A stretch of 64,000 bases of DNA, from assembly GCA_945870225.1 (NCBI GenBank), contig CAMBRF010000001.1, positions 124,001-188,000 of the forward strand, given 5' to 3'. The notes under the pieces are model-generated. The model was not told the DNA's origin, ran no database searches, and was given only the letters and a program-made list of their open reading frames with translations. Below are positions 53,916 through 61,872 of the stretch, in pieces. The position numbers and the translations under genes were made by a program. The first letter of the stretch is position 1. Each line of letters opens with the position of its first letter. Origin of the DNA: PVC group bacterium (GTDB lineage: Bacteria; Verrucomicrobiota; Kiritimatiellia; CAIKKV01; CAITUY01).

Positions 53916-55157
53916 ATGCCATTTTACCGCTATAGCGCCAGAGATGCCAAGGGAGCGTCGTTCAAGGGCGATGTTGAGGCTCAAACAAGGTATGAGGCTC
54001 TGTCGCAGCTTAATGCCCGCGGTTTAACGGTCGTTGAGATTGAAGAAGTGGGGGGGGGATTCGTTCGTGCGGCCATTAGTGCGCGACCGCCGGCTATCAA
54101 AGTCTCGAAAGGGTTTCGGTCGGGAAGAGTGTCCCTCACAGAAAAAGCCATTTTTTGCCGGCAGTTATCCATCTCTGTTAGCTCGGGGATTTCACTCCGG
54201 GAGGCAGTTGAAACTATCATGACGGATCAGGATAATGCCTCCTTTCAAGAGGTTCTGGCTCGGATTCTGCAAGGATTGGATGACGGAATGCCTTTCTCGC
54301 ATGCGATCAGTCGAGAGAGTCGGGTTTTTGACCGGCTGTTTATTGCCTTGATCAGGGCGGCGGAGGAATCCGGGAGCATGACTGAGACGCTGGAGTATCT
54401 GGCGACCGCGCTTGAAAAGTCAGACCGGTTAGCACGCAAGGTTCGCAGCATCTTGGCCTACCCAATGTTTATCGGCGCGTTTTTCATTATTGTTATCGGG
54501 ATCATGACGTTATTCATTTTGCCTCGATTTCAGGACATATTCGCTAATTTTGGGAGCAAACTGCCCTTATTGACCCGTGTGGTGCTGGATGGTAACAAAT
54601 TTATCATTCACAATCTTGTCTACATCATGGCAGGGATTGTGGCCGTTATTGTTTCGCTGACGATTTATGTGCGGACGCCGGCTGGACGTCTGCAGCGGGA
54701 TGGCTTTGTGCTTAAATTGCCCTTGGTGGGTGAACTGATCCGAAAAATATCTGTGGCCAGGTTTTGTCGAAATCTAGGGATTATGATTCGTGGCGGCGTT
54801 CCTGTGACGACTGCCATTACCATTGCCGCAGAAGTTCTTGGGAATCGGGCAATGGAGGACACGCTGCGAGCGACCCATGATCGGATCATTGAGGGGAACG
54901 ATATTGCCTCCAGTCTTGATAAGAAGACGTTTCCTCGGCTTGTGGTTCGGATGGTAGGAGTCGGCGAATCCTCCGGTCGGTTGCCGGAAGTACTCGACAA
55001 GGTGTCGGATCTTTACGAAGATCAAATAGAGGGTTCTATTATGGTGATCACAGCTCTATTTGAGCCGTTCATCATCATTTTTTTCGGGGCCATTGTTCTG
55101 GTCTTTGTTATGGCGATTTATCTGCCGGTATTCTCAGTTGCGGGTACGGCGAGGTAG
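53916..55157 (+). CDS. pilC: Inner-membrane platform protein (PilC/GspF)
   Basis: 413 aa. Begins MPFYRYSARDAKGASFKGDVEAQTRYEALSQL, the family N terminus. Two T2SSF domains, with FCRQLSISVSSGISLREAVE in the first and FCRNLGIMIRGGVPVTTAI in the second, and three membrane helices (about 190, 240 and 390). Start at 53916 follows GAGAGGGGA; the frame open upstream from 53874 has no similarity. Confidence 0.94.
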   Translation: MPFYRYSARDAKGASFKGDVEAQTRYEALSQLNARGLTVVEIEEVGGGFVRAAISARPPAIKVSKGFRSGRVSLTEKAIFCRQLSISVSSGISLREAVETIMTDQDNASFQEVLARILQGLDDGMPFSHAISRESRVFDRLFIALIRAAEESGSMTETLEYLATALEKSDRLARKVRSILAYPMFIGAFFIIVIGIMTLFILPRFQDIFANFGSKLPLLTRVVLDGNKFIIHNLVYIMAGIVAVIVSLTIYVRTPAGRLQRDGFVLKLPLVGELIRKISVARFCRNLGIMIRGGVPVTTAITIAAEVLGNRAMEDTLRATHDRIIEGNDIASSLDKKTFPRLVVRMVGVGESSGRLPEVLDKVSDLYEDQIEGSIMVITALFEPFIIIFFGAIVLVFVMAIYLPVFSVAGTAR

Positions 55158-55189
55158 GACGAAGACTGAAAGGAGGGCTTATAAAAACG

Positions 55190-55252
55190 ATGGAGTGGTT
55201 GGGTGTTCTTTATTGTCTTGAATGTGCCTTTTCATGCGTTGTGGTGGAGTAA
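55190..55252 (+). CDS. Possible 20-codon ORF between pilC and pilA
   Basis: ATG at 55190 after AGGAGGG (12 bases upstream, rather far), reading MEWLGVLYCLECAFSCVVVE to TAA. Hydrophobic, three Cys. It sits 25 bases before the pilin start, next to an A-rich tract. Could be a leader peptide or chance. Confidence 0.2.
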   Translation: MEWLGVLYCLECAFSCVVVE

Positions 55253-55277
55253 CAAAAAAAAGAAAGAGGGAAAGCAG

Positions 55278-55691
55278 ATGAGTATCAAGAGCAAGGCTGG
55301 TTTTACGTTGATTGAGTTGATGGTCGTGGCGATTATTGTTGCCATCCTGGCCGCTGTGGCCATCCCGCTGTTATCAGCCAACAGGAACCGGGCGTATGCA
55401 ACCGAAGGGCAGGCCGGTTGTGGTACAATTAAGACGGCTATTCGGGTGATGCAGGCCGATAATGCCACGGCTCCCGCGACGGGAAATATCGCCAGTAATA
55501 ATGTCAGGGGTGTGTCCACTGCTGATTTGGAAGGGACATACTTTGCTGGTAATGGTTATGTGCTGACGACCTTCACGGACTACAATAACTACGTTGTGAC
55601 GGCCACGGCCTCGAAGAATAATGCGGCCGGTACCGTGATTATGACGGTAGCAAGCGGGTCGGCTGCGTTCACCGGGACTCTGTTACAGTAG
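55278..55691 (+). CDS. Type IV pilin-like major subunit
   Basis: 137 aa. Class III signal: MSIKSKAG then FTLIELMVVAIIVAILAAVAIPLLSANRNRA, with cleavage expected after Gly8, N-methyl-Phe1 and Glu5. The globular part is short and Thr/Asn/Ala-rich with a single Cys, so no disulfide loop. Ribosome site AGAGGGAAA. Position after pilC and before pilM suggests the main fibre subunit. A structured segment with T-runs follows. Confidence 0.9.
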   Translation: MSIKSKAGFTLIELMVVAIIVAILAAVAIPLLSANRNRAYATEGQAGCGTIKTAIRVMQADNATAPATGNIASNNVRGVSTADLEGTYFAGNGYVLTTFTDYNNYVVTATASKNNAAGTVIMTVASGSAAFTGTLLQ

Positions 55692-55710
55692 AATAGTGGG
55701 ACTCTTCGGT

Positions 55711-55778
55711 AGACCGGGGCGATTTTCCGTGTAATACGGAATGTCGCATCCGGCTACCGGGTCTTTTCGTTTTAGCGT
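55711..55778 (+). terminator. Possible attenuator/terminator after the pilin gene
   Basis: A hairpin TTCCGT-N5-ACGGAA is nested inside weaker outer pairing (AGACCGG with CCGGGTCT), followed by TTTTCGTTTT. Such a partial terminator would make the pilin mRNA more abundant than the downstream genes. The outer stem is imperfect. Confidence 0.4.
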
Positions 55779-55820
55779 GTTTAATGACGACATGCGGCGT
55801 AAACACGTCGAATCTTTCTG

Positions 55821-55876
55821 GGTAGGGCGCGCAGTCCCTTGAGCGCTGCGGCGGCCAAGGGACTGGCCGCCCTACC
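55821..55876. repeat. 20-bp REP-like inverted repeat before pilM
   Basis: Left arm GGTAGGGCGCGCAGTCCCTT (55821-55840) and right arm complement of AAGGGACTGGCCGCCCTACC (55857-55876) match at 18 of 20 positions; loop GAGCGCTGCGGCGGCC. It is a stand-alone palindromic element in the pilA-pilM gap, 43 bases before the pilM GTG. Confidence 0.88.
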
Positions 55877-55919
55877 AATTGGGTTGCGGGCAGAAGCCTG
55901 TGGTGGGACGGAGGATGAC

Positions 55920-56891
55920 GTGATCAGTTGGTCCACATCAGATGTTGCCGGCGTCAATTTCGGGGACAGTCACATTACAGTGGCCCGGATGCGCGGCAAC
56001 AAGAGCGGACCTTTAGAGGTCACTCATGCGGGGTGGGGGGACTACGACCCGTCGGCCCCTGAGAAGGAAATCGCTACAGCCCTCAGGGCGCTCTGGCGCA
56101 AGGCGCGTCTTCCCACAACGGCTGTTGTGGCGTCTCTTCGCAGTTCAGCGCTGGTAGTCCGCTATTTCAAGTATCCTTCCATGCCGGAGGCCGAGTTGTG
56201 GTCGGCGCTGCAGCTCCAAGCAGAAGAGTGTCTGCAATTGTCGCGAGATGAACTGGTTGTGGACTGCCATATCAATAAAGGACAGGTGTTGGGGAACGAA
56301 AAGCGACTTGCGGGTGAGATGATCGAAGGGGTGTTGGCGGCTGCTCCTACTAAGGACGTTGACCGCGCATTAAGTGTTTTGCATATGGCCGGCCTGGATC
56401 CCATCATTCTGGATGTCAGGGCCATGGCTGTTGCGAATCTGTACGCCGTGTTAACGGCTAAACGGGAAGAGCCCACGATTTGCGTGGTCAATCTCTCGCC
56501 GCATTCGGCGGATGTGATTGTGCTCTCGAAATCGGGAGGGATGTATCCTCATACGGTCTTCTGCCGGGCCTCGACGTGGGCTGAATCTCCCGAGTTTTTG
56601 TGCGAAAATATCCGCGATGTGATGAAATATAGCGAGTTCAAGCTTGATTGGGATCCTGTTCATCGGGTCTACCTGACAGGAGACATGTCGACGCAAGGTG
56701 CAGCAAGCCCGTCTTTTAACAGTGAGTTTATGGCGAAAATTCAGACAGGGATGAAGCTTCCGGTAGAAGTTTGGGACCCGTTGAAGCACCTCGTTTTGAA
56801 GGCGAAAAGGGTCAAGGAGTTGATTGAAAGTCATCCCGCTGACGCGGCGCGGCTTGCACCCAGCCTGGGCCTGGCATTAAGGAGGGGCTGA
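55920..56891 (+). CDS. pilM: PilM-like actin-fold pilus assembly ATPase
   Basis: 323 aa. GTG start after GGAGGATG; the frame continues upstream through the palindrome but without similarity. Early VAGVNFGDSHITVARM is the phosphate-1 region, ALVVRYFKYPSMPEAELWSALQLQAEECL is the PilM segment, and ICVVNLSPHSADVIVLSKSG the second nucleotide motif. Less conserved than proteobacterial PilM. Cytoplasmic partner of PilN; directly precedes pilN by 1 base. Confidence 0.8.
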   Translation: MISWSTSDVAGVNFGDSHITVARMRGNKSGPLEVTHAGWGDYDPSAPEKEIATALRALWRKARLPTTAVVASLRSSALVVRYFKYPSMPEAELWSALQLQAEECLQLSRDELVVDCHINKGQVLGNEKRLAGEMIEGVLAAAPTKDVDRALSVLHMAGLDPIILDVRAMAVANLYAVLTAKREEPTICVVNLSPHSADVIVLSKSGGMYPHTVFCRASTWAESPEFLCENIRDVMKYSEFKLDWDPVHRVYLTGDMSTQGAASPSFNSEFMAKIQTGMKLPVEVWDPLKHLVLKAKRVKELIESHPADAARLAPSLGLALRRG

Positions 56892-56892
56892 C

Positions 56893-57498
56893 ATGGTTCC
56901 CTATAGGCTGAATATGGCGCGAGGGCACGTGTTGCCGTTGGCGACCAGGAGGCGATGGCTCCTCTGGCTCGCGATATATTTTTTGGTCGTGCTGGTGGTT
57001 TTGGCGGTGAGCGTGGCGGTGCTTACCCATAATGGGATAGCGCTTTCCCGGCAGCAGGAAATCATCAAGGTCATGGAGCGGCAACTTTTGGATAATCGGC
57101 CGGGGGTTGTCAGTGTAGGCGACCTTATGCAGCGTCTGAGCCGGGAGATGGGCGCCTGTGAAGGACAACTGGGCGCGATCAATAGTTTCCGGGTGGGGGA
57201 AAGCCGTACGGCGGGAGTTATTTTGGGGCTTGTGAACGTTATGCCGTCCGGAATTGACTTGGGGAAGGTTGGCCTTGATGGTGCAGCCGCTCGAATGGAG
57301 TGCGAGGTTTATGTTCCAGCAGGTCTTAAAGCTGATGACGGCATGACGCCTCCCCGTTTGATAGCATTGTGGGGCGGAGAACCGTTGCTAAAAGGCAGGG
57401 TGAACCATTTTACGTCGGAAAAGAGTGAGCGCGTGATCGTTGATGGCCAGGAAGTGATGAGCTGGCGTTTTGCAGGCGTACTGGGCGGGGGTAACTAG
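56893..57498 (+). CDS. PilN-like inner-membrane assembly protein
   Basis: 201 aa bitopic protein. Short basic N terminus (VPYRLNMARGHVLPLATRRRW) that would bind PilM, one membrane helix (LLWLAIYFLVVLVVLAVSVAVL), a coiled coil and a small periplasmic domain. Assignment rests on topology, size and position between pilM and a pilO-like gene more than on sequence. Confidence 0.72.
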   Translation: MVPYRLNMARGHVLPLATRRRWLLWLAIYFLVVLVVLAVSVAVLTHNGIALSRQQEIIKVMERQLLDNRPGVVSVGDLMQRLSREMGACEGQLGAINSFRVGESRTAGVILGLVNVMPSGIDLGKVGLDGAAARMECEVYVPAGLKADDGMTPPRLIALWGGEPLLKGRVNHFTSEKSERVIVDGQEVMSWRFAGVLGGGN

Positions 57499-58437
57499 AT
57501 GAACCTGAGCATGTTAAGATCGGGGCGTCTGGAGCTCGCGGTGTGTATTGTGGGTCCGCTGCTGGTGCTTGCCGTCATTGCCATCCCCGGCCATCTCTAT
57601 TGCCGGCATTGGCGGCAGAACTTGGCGGATAGGCAGGCTTGTCTAGAACAGATTCCTGCGATGGAGCTGCAACTTGCGGCGGCGCGGCAGGCCTTGACTC
57701 CCTTTGCGGCGTCCAGTGCGGAAGGCGACAAGGCGGCGGAACTGACCCTCACCGCGGAAAAGGCGGCCCAGGATTTTGGCTTCATTACACGGTCGGTTAA
57801 TGTCGAGAAACCGGCGGGTGCCGGGGCGGAGTCATGGTCCGATTTTCGGATTGTCCTCAATGGAACCGGCCCCCTCAACTCAATCATAGGAATGTTGGAC
57901 TTTCTGGAACATCCCTCACGGCGGTTTCAGGTTGGTCAGGTTACCCTGAAGGCCAGAGGATTTGTTCCTCAGCCCATATATGATGGGATTGTGGTTCTGA
58001 GTTCCAGGGCTATGAATTCTGCTGCCCCCTCGGGCGCGGGCCCTGCCACTCCTGTGGTAACAGCGGCGCAGGGGATCGAATTGACCAGGCGTTTGGGCCA
58101 ACTGACGGCTTCGATTCGAGCGTGGGCTGAGGAAAAACGCTCGCCCTTGAGTATCCCGAAAAAAGCGGATGACCGTAAGGCGCAGGTAAAGACAGAAAAC
58201 CCCCTGAAGGCAAGTCTCTTTACGTTGACCGGAATCATAAGGGATAAAAAGAATCCGTTAGCGTTGACGGATCGTGGCGTGTTCGGTGTCGGCGATAAGA
58301 TCGATGGTTATCAGGTGCTTTCGATTGCCGAAGACCATGTTCTTGTTCAAGGCGTCAGTGGACCTCCGGAAACGGTGAAATTGTATTCTGATGAGGGGCA
58401 CAAAGATGAACAGAATCCTGGCAAGCGCGGCGATTGA
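57499..58437 (+). CDS. PilO-like protein fused to a PilP/GspC-like domain
   Basis: 312 aa. One N-terminal membrane helix (LAVCIVGPLLVLAVIAIPGHLY), coiled coil, then a ferredoxin-like PilO fold (about 90-165). After an Ala/Pro/Lys linker, the last about 70 residues read LFTLTGIIRDKKNPLALTDRGVFGVGDKIDGYQVLSIAEDHVLVQG, the pattern of PilP and GspC HR domains that dock on the secretin. So PilO and PilP functions seem joined in one chain. Follows pilN without a gap. Confidence 0.75.
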   Translation: MNLSMLRSGRLELAVCIVGPLLVLAVIAIPGHLYCRHWRQNLADRQACLEQIPAMELQLAAARQALTPFAASSAEGDKAAELTLTAEKAAQDFGFITRSVNVEKPAGAGAESWSDFRIVLNGTGPLNSIIGMLDFLEHPSRRFQVGQVTLKARGFVPQPIYDGIVVLSSRAMNSAAPSGAGPATPVVTAAQGIELTRRLGQLTASIRAWAEEKRSPLSIPKKADDRKAQVKTENPLKASLFTLTGIIRDKKNPLALTDRGVFGVGDKIDGYQVLSIAEDHVLVQGVSGPPETVKLYSDEGHKDEQNPGKRGD

Positions 58438-58891
58438 CTCCGACCGGACGCTAAATCGGTCACCTGTCCGAGCGAATCGTGTGGGGAAAAGTGGCAGCTC
58501 ACTGGTCGAAGTGATGGTCGCCTGTGTGATTCTTTTGATTATTGCCGTGGCAGGAGCCGAGTACCTTTCTCACGGTCAAGCAACCCTCGCGTTTCAGAAA
58601 AACCGTCGGCTCGCACTTGAGGTGGCGAATAGCGAAATGGAGAAGATTGAAGGAATGTCATATGGAGCGATCACGAACCTGTTGCCCAATAACCCCAGGA
58701 GTTTCGGTGTTGTGAATATAGGGACAAATGTGAACATTGGCGGCGCCACGCTCCCGATGACGAGAACGTTTCGGTATTTCGACGCCGACGCAGGTTCGTC
58801 CACCTACGATGCCGTATGGGTCTCTGTTTCAGTTCGGTACCGGTCGGATTTGGGAGATCAGATCACCTTACACACTCTAAGATCTTTATGA
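58406..58891 (+). CDS. PilV/GspI-like minor pseudopilin
   Basis: 161 aa. After a long leader (about 33 residues) comes GKSGSSLVEVMVACVILLIIAVAGAEYLS, a class III signal with Ser instead of Phe at +1 and Glu at +5. Downstream ALEVANSEMEKIEGMSYGAI fits the I/V-type pseudopilins. ATG 58406 has GAGGGG upstream and overlaps the previous gene by 32 bases. Confidence 0.8.
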   Translation: MNRILASAAIDSDRTLNRSPVRANRVGKSGSSLVEVMVACVILLIIAVAGAEYLSHGQATLAFQKNRRLALEVANSEMEKIEGMSYGAITNLLPNNPRSFGVVNIGTNVNIGGATLPMTRTFRYFDADAGSSTYDAVWVSVSVRYRSDLGDQITLHTLRSL

Positions 58892-58910
58892 GTAGGGGTT
58901 CTTAAGCTCA

Positions 58911-59375
58911 ATGAATGCTTGTCGAAATAAGGGTTTCACACTTGTGGAACTGATGGTCGGCATGGTTGCGGCGGCCATACTTGCCCTGATGTTTGGAGCC
59001 ATGTTGTTTTACGGCTACACAGGGTGGGTGAGACTGCAGGCGATGGCCGAGATGGAACGTAGTGGTGCATTGGCGATGCATACGATGAGTCGAGTGTTTC
59101 GTGGGGCTACGGCGACTAAAATAAAGAATGTCAGCGGCAGCTCGGTAATCGTCAGTAATGTCAACAGCATTGCGTCGCAGTCTTTCTACCGCTCCGGGGA
59201 AACGCTTAAATATGGTATCAACGGAGTGGATAGAATGAATTTGGTTGAGACGGGTTTGACAGCTTTTGTCTGCCTGCCGGTTTCCAATAACGAGGTGAGA
59301 GTTATGTTGAGTCTGAGAGTGCCTGCGGTGAATATGACGATGAGCCTGACGAACATCATCACACTGAGGAACTGA
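58911..59375 (+). CDS. PilW/GspJ-like minor pseudopilin
   Basis: 154 aa. MNACRNKG followed by FTLVELMVGMVAAAILALMFGAMLFYGYTG: canonical prepilin site, Phe+1, Glu+5. The segment EMERSGALAMHTMSRVFRGATATKI resembles the W/J-type pseudopilins. Only 19 bases after the PilV-like gene. Confidence 0.82.
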   Translation: MNACRNKGFTLVELMVGMVAAAILALMFGAMLFYGYTGWVRLQAMAEMERSGALAMHTMSRVFRGATATKIKNVSGSSVIVSNVNSIASQSFYRSGETLKYGINGVDRMNLVETGLTAFVCLPVSNNEVRVMLSLRVPAVNMTMSLTNIITLRN

Positions 59376-59378
59376 ACC

Positions 59379-60575
59379 ATGAGCACGAACATCCATATTA
59401 TGAACCGTTGTCCCCTTCGGCCTGATGGTAATCGTCGGGAGGGTGCCGTTCTGGCGATTGTGCTTATGGTGGTTCTGCTTCTCGGCATTCTAGCCGTTTC
59501 CATACTGAAAAACGGCGAGTACGTAGGGGTTGAGGCCTCAAGAGGCATAAACGACGCCAAGGCCTTCTGGGCTGCTGAGGCGGGGTTGCATCATGCCAGA
59601 GGTCGCCTGTTTAGCTTCTCGAGTTTTCGCGACGTTCCTTACCCGTTCACCAGTACTCTAGCCACAGGAATTGACTACTCTGTGACAGTCGTCAATGGTT
59701 CACCCGATTATTTCACCATTACATCAACAGGAGTGGTTCAGGGCGTGGCCGGAAACGCCTCGTTTTCGAGAGCGGTTCGCCAGACGGTTCTGATCCATGA
59801 GGATTGGCGCGCTTTTGATTACGCGCTATTCGGAGGTAATGGTAATACTACCATTGGTAAGCTCGCGATGATCAATGGAGATGTATTCCAGAACGGAAAT
59901 ATCAATTTTACTCAAACTCCTACGGTCACCAATGGGAATATTGAGGCAGTTGGCACCGTTGGAAATTATCCGCGAACGGAGCCGCCGGTCCCCCTGCCGG
60001 AAGCACCGGTATTGAAGACGAGCGTTTACTCCAATCTCATCAACATTGCTGCGGTTAGTACGAATGTGACCTATCCGACCTCGCTTGCTGGCAAGACTAA
60101 TAACGTCCGAAATTCTATTACAATCTCAGGCAATCTTGTTGGGCCGGGGATGCTTGTGGTGAACGGTGATGTGAGCATTAACACGAGTACCGGGATCGGG
60201 AGCAATCTTACGATTGTGGCTAAAGGGGAGATTCATTTCACGAAAGATTGTGCAACGGGGGCCAACTGTATTCTCTATTCAAACACAGGATTCGACATAC
60301 AAAAAGACAACGCCATGCTGAGCGGGTGCATGCTGATTACACCAGGCGATATGGATATCGATAAGGAATTCACTTTGACCGGCGTGCTCTATGCTGGCGG
60401 AACCATAACGCTCGATAAGGCGGCCACCGTATACGGGTGTATTGTGGCGGGAGAGGGGTTTGATATTGCCAAGGAATTCACGGTTGTTTATACGAATGTG
60501 ATGAATACCATTCCGCCAGGCTTTGTAACGACGTTAACGTTGCGCGAAGAGCCTGATTGGGTGGAGCTTTTCTAG
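59379..60575 (+). CDS. PilX-like protein with long beta-repeat passenger
   Basis: 398 aa. Residues about 20-80 match the PilX N terminus (EGAVLAIVLMVVLLLGILAVSILKN...AKAFWAAEAGLHHARG), a membrane helix without a prepilin cleavage Gly-Phe. The remaining about 300 residues are Gly/Asn/Thr-rich and in the second half run in short beta-strand turns (NSITISGNLVGPGMLVVNGDVSI, LTIVAKGEIHF, CMLITPGDMDIDKEF, GVLYAGGTITLDKAATVYGCIVAGEGF), which looks like a right-handed beta helix related in rhythm to bactofilin. Probably a pilus-tip or secreted component. Confidence 0.75.
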   Translation: MSTNIHIMNRCPLRPDGNRREGAVLAIVLMVVLLLGILAVSILKNGEYVGVEASRGINDAKAFWAAEAGLHHARGRLFSFSSFRDVPYPFTSTLATGIDYSVTVVNGSPDYFTITSTGVVQGVAGNASFSRAVRQTVLIHEDWRAFDYALFGGNGNTTIGKLAMINGDVFQNGNINFTQTPTVTNGNIEAVGTVGNYPRTEPPVPLPEAPVLKTSVYSNLINIAAVSTNVTYPTSLAGKTNNVRNSITISGNLVGPGMLVVNGDVSINTSTGIGSNLTIVAKGEIHFTKDCATGANCILYSNTGFDIQKDNAMLSGCMLITPGDMDIDKEFTLTGVLYAGGTITLDKAATVYGCIVAGEGFDIAKEFTVVYTNVMNTIPPGFVTTLTLREEPDWVELF

Positions 60576-60625
60576 TGTCTGTTGCGTTTCAGGGCAACAT
60601 GTTTAAAGGAAGGAGCAAGGATATA

Positions 60626-60988
60626 ATGAAAACACGAAACGTTTGTTTGCTGTGTACGGTGCTGTTGATTGGGGCTGCTGGTGTGGCCCTGACCGGATGC
60701 GAGTCGACGGGAACGACTGATTCGGCCATTACGATTACGGGGTCATCCTCGAACATCACGGGCAAAGCCGCCGTGACGCTTACAGCCGTGCTCGCCGGGG
60801 GGACTAATTCCACCACCAGTTTGGCGCTGCCGCTCGTGTGGACTGTGAGTGACTCCTTTTTGGGCGGCATCAAGTCAAGCGCCGGCGTGACCGCAATCTA
60901 CCAGTCGACCGGCAAGGTCGGGAATAATGCCATCACCGTCCGCGATCAGGGTGATTCGGAAGGCGTGGCTGTGGTGAGCCAGCAATAG
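60626..60988 (+). CDS. Small lipoprotein with Ig-like domain
   Basis: 120 aa. AAGGAAGGAG ribosome site, signal peptide and lipobox VALTGC (Cys25). The mature part (SAITITGSSSNITGKAAVTLTAVLAGGTNSTTSLALPLVWTVSD...GNNAITVRDQ) is all-beta and Thr/Ser-rich, resembling bacterial Ig-like (BIG) domains. Last gene of the pilus operon (51 bases after the PilX-like gene) or a bridge to the lipoprotein array. Confidence 0.7.
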   Translation: MKTRNVCLLCTVLLIGAAGVALTGCESTGTTDSAITITGSSSNITGKAAVTLTAVLAGGTNSTTSLALPLVWTVSDSFLGGIKSSAGVTAIYQSTGKVGNNAITVRDQGDSEGVAVVSQQ

Positions 60989-61009
60989 GCTGGGATGGGG
61001 TCTTGATTC

Positions 61010-61039
61010 TTGATGTGGCAATGAACGGCGAAGTATAGA
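61010..61039 (+). promoter_or_regulatory. Predicted promoter of lipoprotein copy 1
   Basis: TTGATG (61010-61015), 18-base spacer, TATAGA (61034-61039). The whole leader of about 110 bases, including CCATG.GCGTT.TGCTAGGGTGG, is alignable with that of copy 3. Confidence 0.5.
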
Positions 61040-61112
61040 TGCCTCCAAGAGGAAGCCATGCGCGTTGTGCTAGGGTGGTGATGACGGTGCCTTGAAGCAA
61101 AGGAAGGGTGTT

Positions 61113-61802
61113 ATGGTTAAGAAACTCTCGCTGTTGGGTGTGCTGTGCGTGGGTATGATGCTGTGCGGATGCGATGATGATAAGGATGGTTCCGCAAGTG
61201 GATCGGCCAGCGTCAGAGGTGAGGTAACCTATGTGAGTCCGGAATTCGCGCCCGGCGTTGAAGCTGGCGTGAAGGTTGACTTGGTCGGTCCGGTCACCCT
61301 GCATGCGACCTCGGATAGCAAGGGAATCTTCACGTTCAATAACGTGCCGGCCGGGCACTATACGCTAGTGCTGCATGTCAATGGCGGTGAGGCGACCTAC
61401 GAGCTTAATATTGCAGAAGGCAAGGCCGTGGTGTTGGTGCATGTCCGCGTAAACAAGAACGGTTCGGTTACTGTCTACTCCGATGAGGCGGACGCGACCA
61501 ATATTGCCGGAAGCTGGGCGTTCCGCAACACATCCCCCGGGACATCAGCGGAGGAAATGACGATTGTTCAGAATGGTGAGGCCATTTCAGGGACGCTAGG
61601 TAGTCGCATAAGGTTCACCGGCTCAGTCAGTGGAAATTCGGTAGCCTTCAATTTCACCTATACGCCGACTTACTTGGGAATCAAATCAGCCACCGGCACC
61701 ATTAATGATAACGCCGACGGGATGAGTGGGACTTGGACAGACGAAGACGGTCATACGGGGAACTGGACGGCAAATCGGGGCGGCGAATTTGGTGACAGAT
61801 GA
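61113..61802 (+). CDS. Tandem paralogous lipoprotein, copy 1
   Basis: 229 aa, family not recognised. Signal peptide and lipobox MLCGC (Cys20) followed by DDDKD. Residues about 30-124 (GSASVRGEVTYVSPEFAPG ... NGSVTVYSD) form a beta-rich carboxypeptidase-regulatory-like domain (SKGIFTFNNVPAGHYTLVLHVNGG) that is nearly identical in all copies. The C-terminal about 100 residues (NIAGSWAFRN...QNGEAISGTLG...SATGTIND...SGTWTDEDG) look like a lipocalin-type beta barrel and diverge between copies. Ribosome site AAAGGAAGG. No terminator separates it from copy 2. Confidence 0.85.
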   Translation: MVKKLSLLGVLCVGMMLCGCDDDKDGSASGSASVRGEVTYVSPEFAPGVEAGVKVDLVGPVTLHATSDSKGIFTFNNVPAGHYTLVLHVNGGEATYELNIAEGKAVVLVHVRVNKNGSVTVYSDEADATNIAGSWAFRNTSPGTSAEEMTIVQNGEAISGTLGSRIRFTGSVSGNSVAFNFTYTPTYLGIKSATGTINDNADGMSGTWTDEDGHTGNWTANRGGEFGDR

Positions 61803-61872
61803 GCGGTGTCTGACGTTGACGCCGGTTAAATAGAGAAGATGGGCGGATGATAACAAGGAAAGGAAGGTCTAA

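Noticed and set aside
49352-60575. Reading the pilus locus as a dedicated type II secretion system
   Set aside because: Presence of pilT, pilM and PilX-like genes favours a type IV pilus. A role in secretion cannot be excluded, but no GspC/G/H/K/L set is recognisable.
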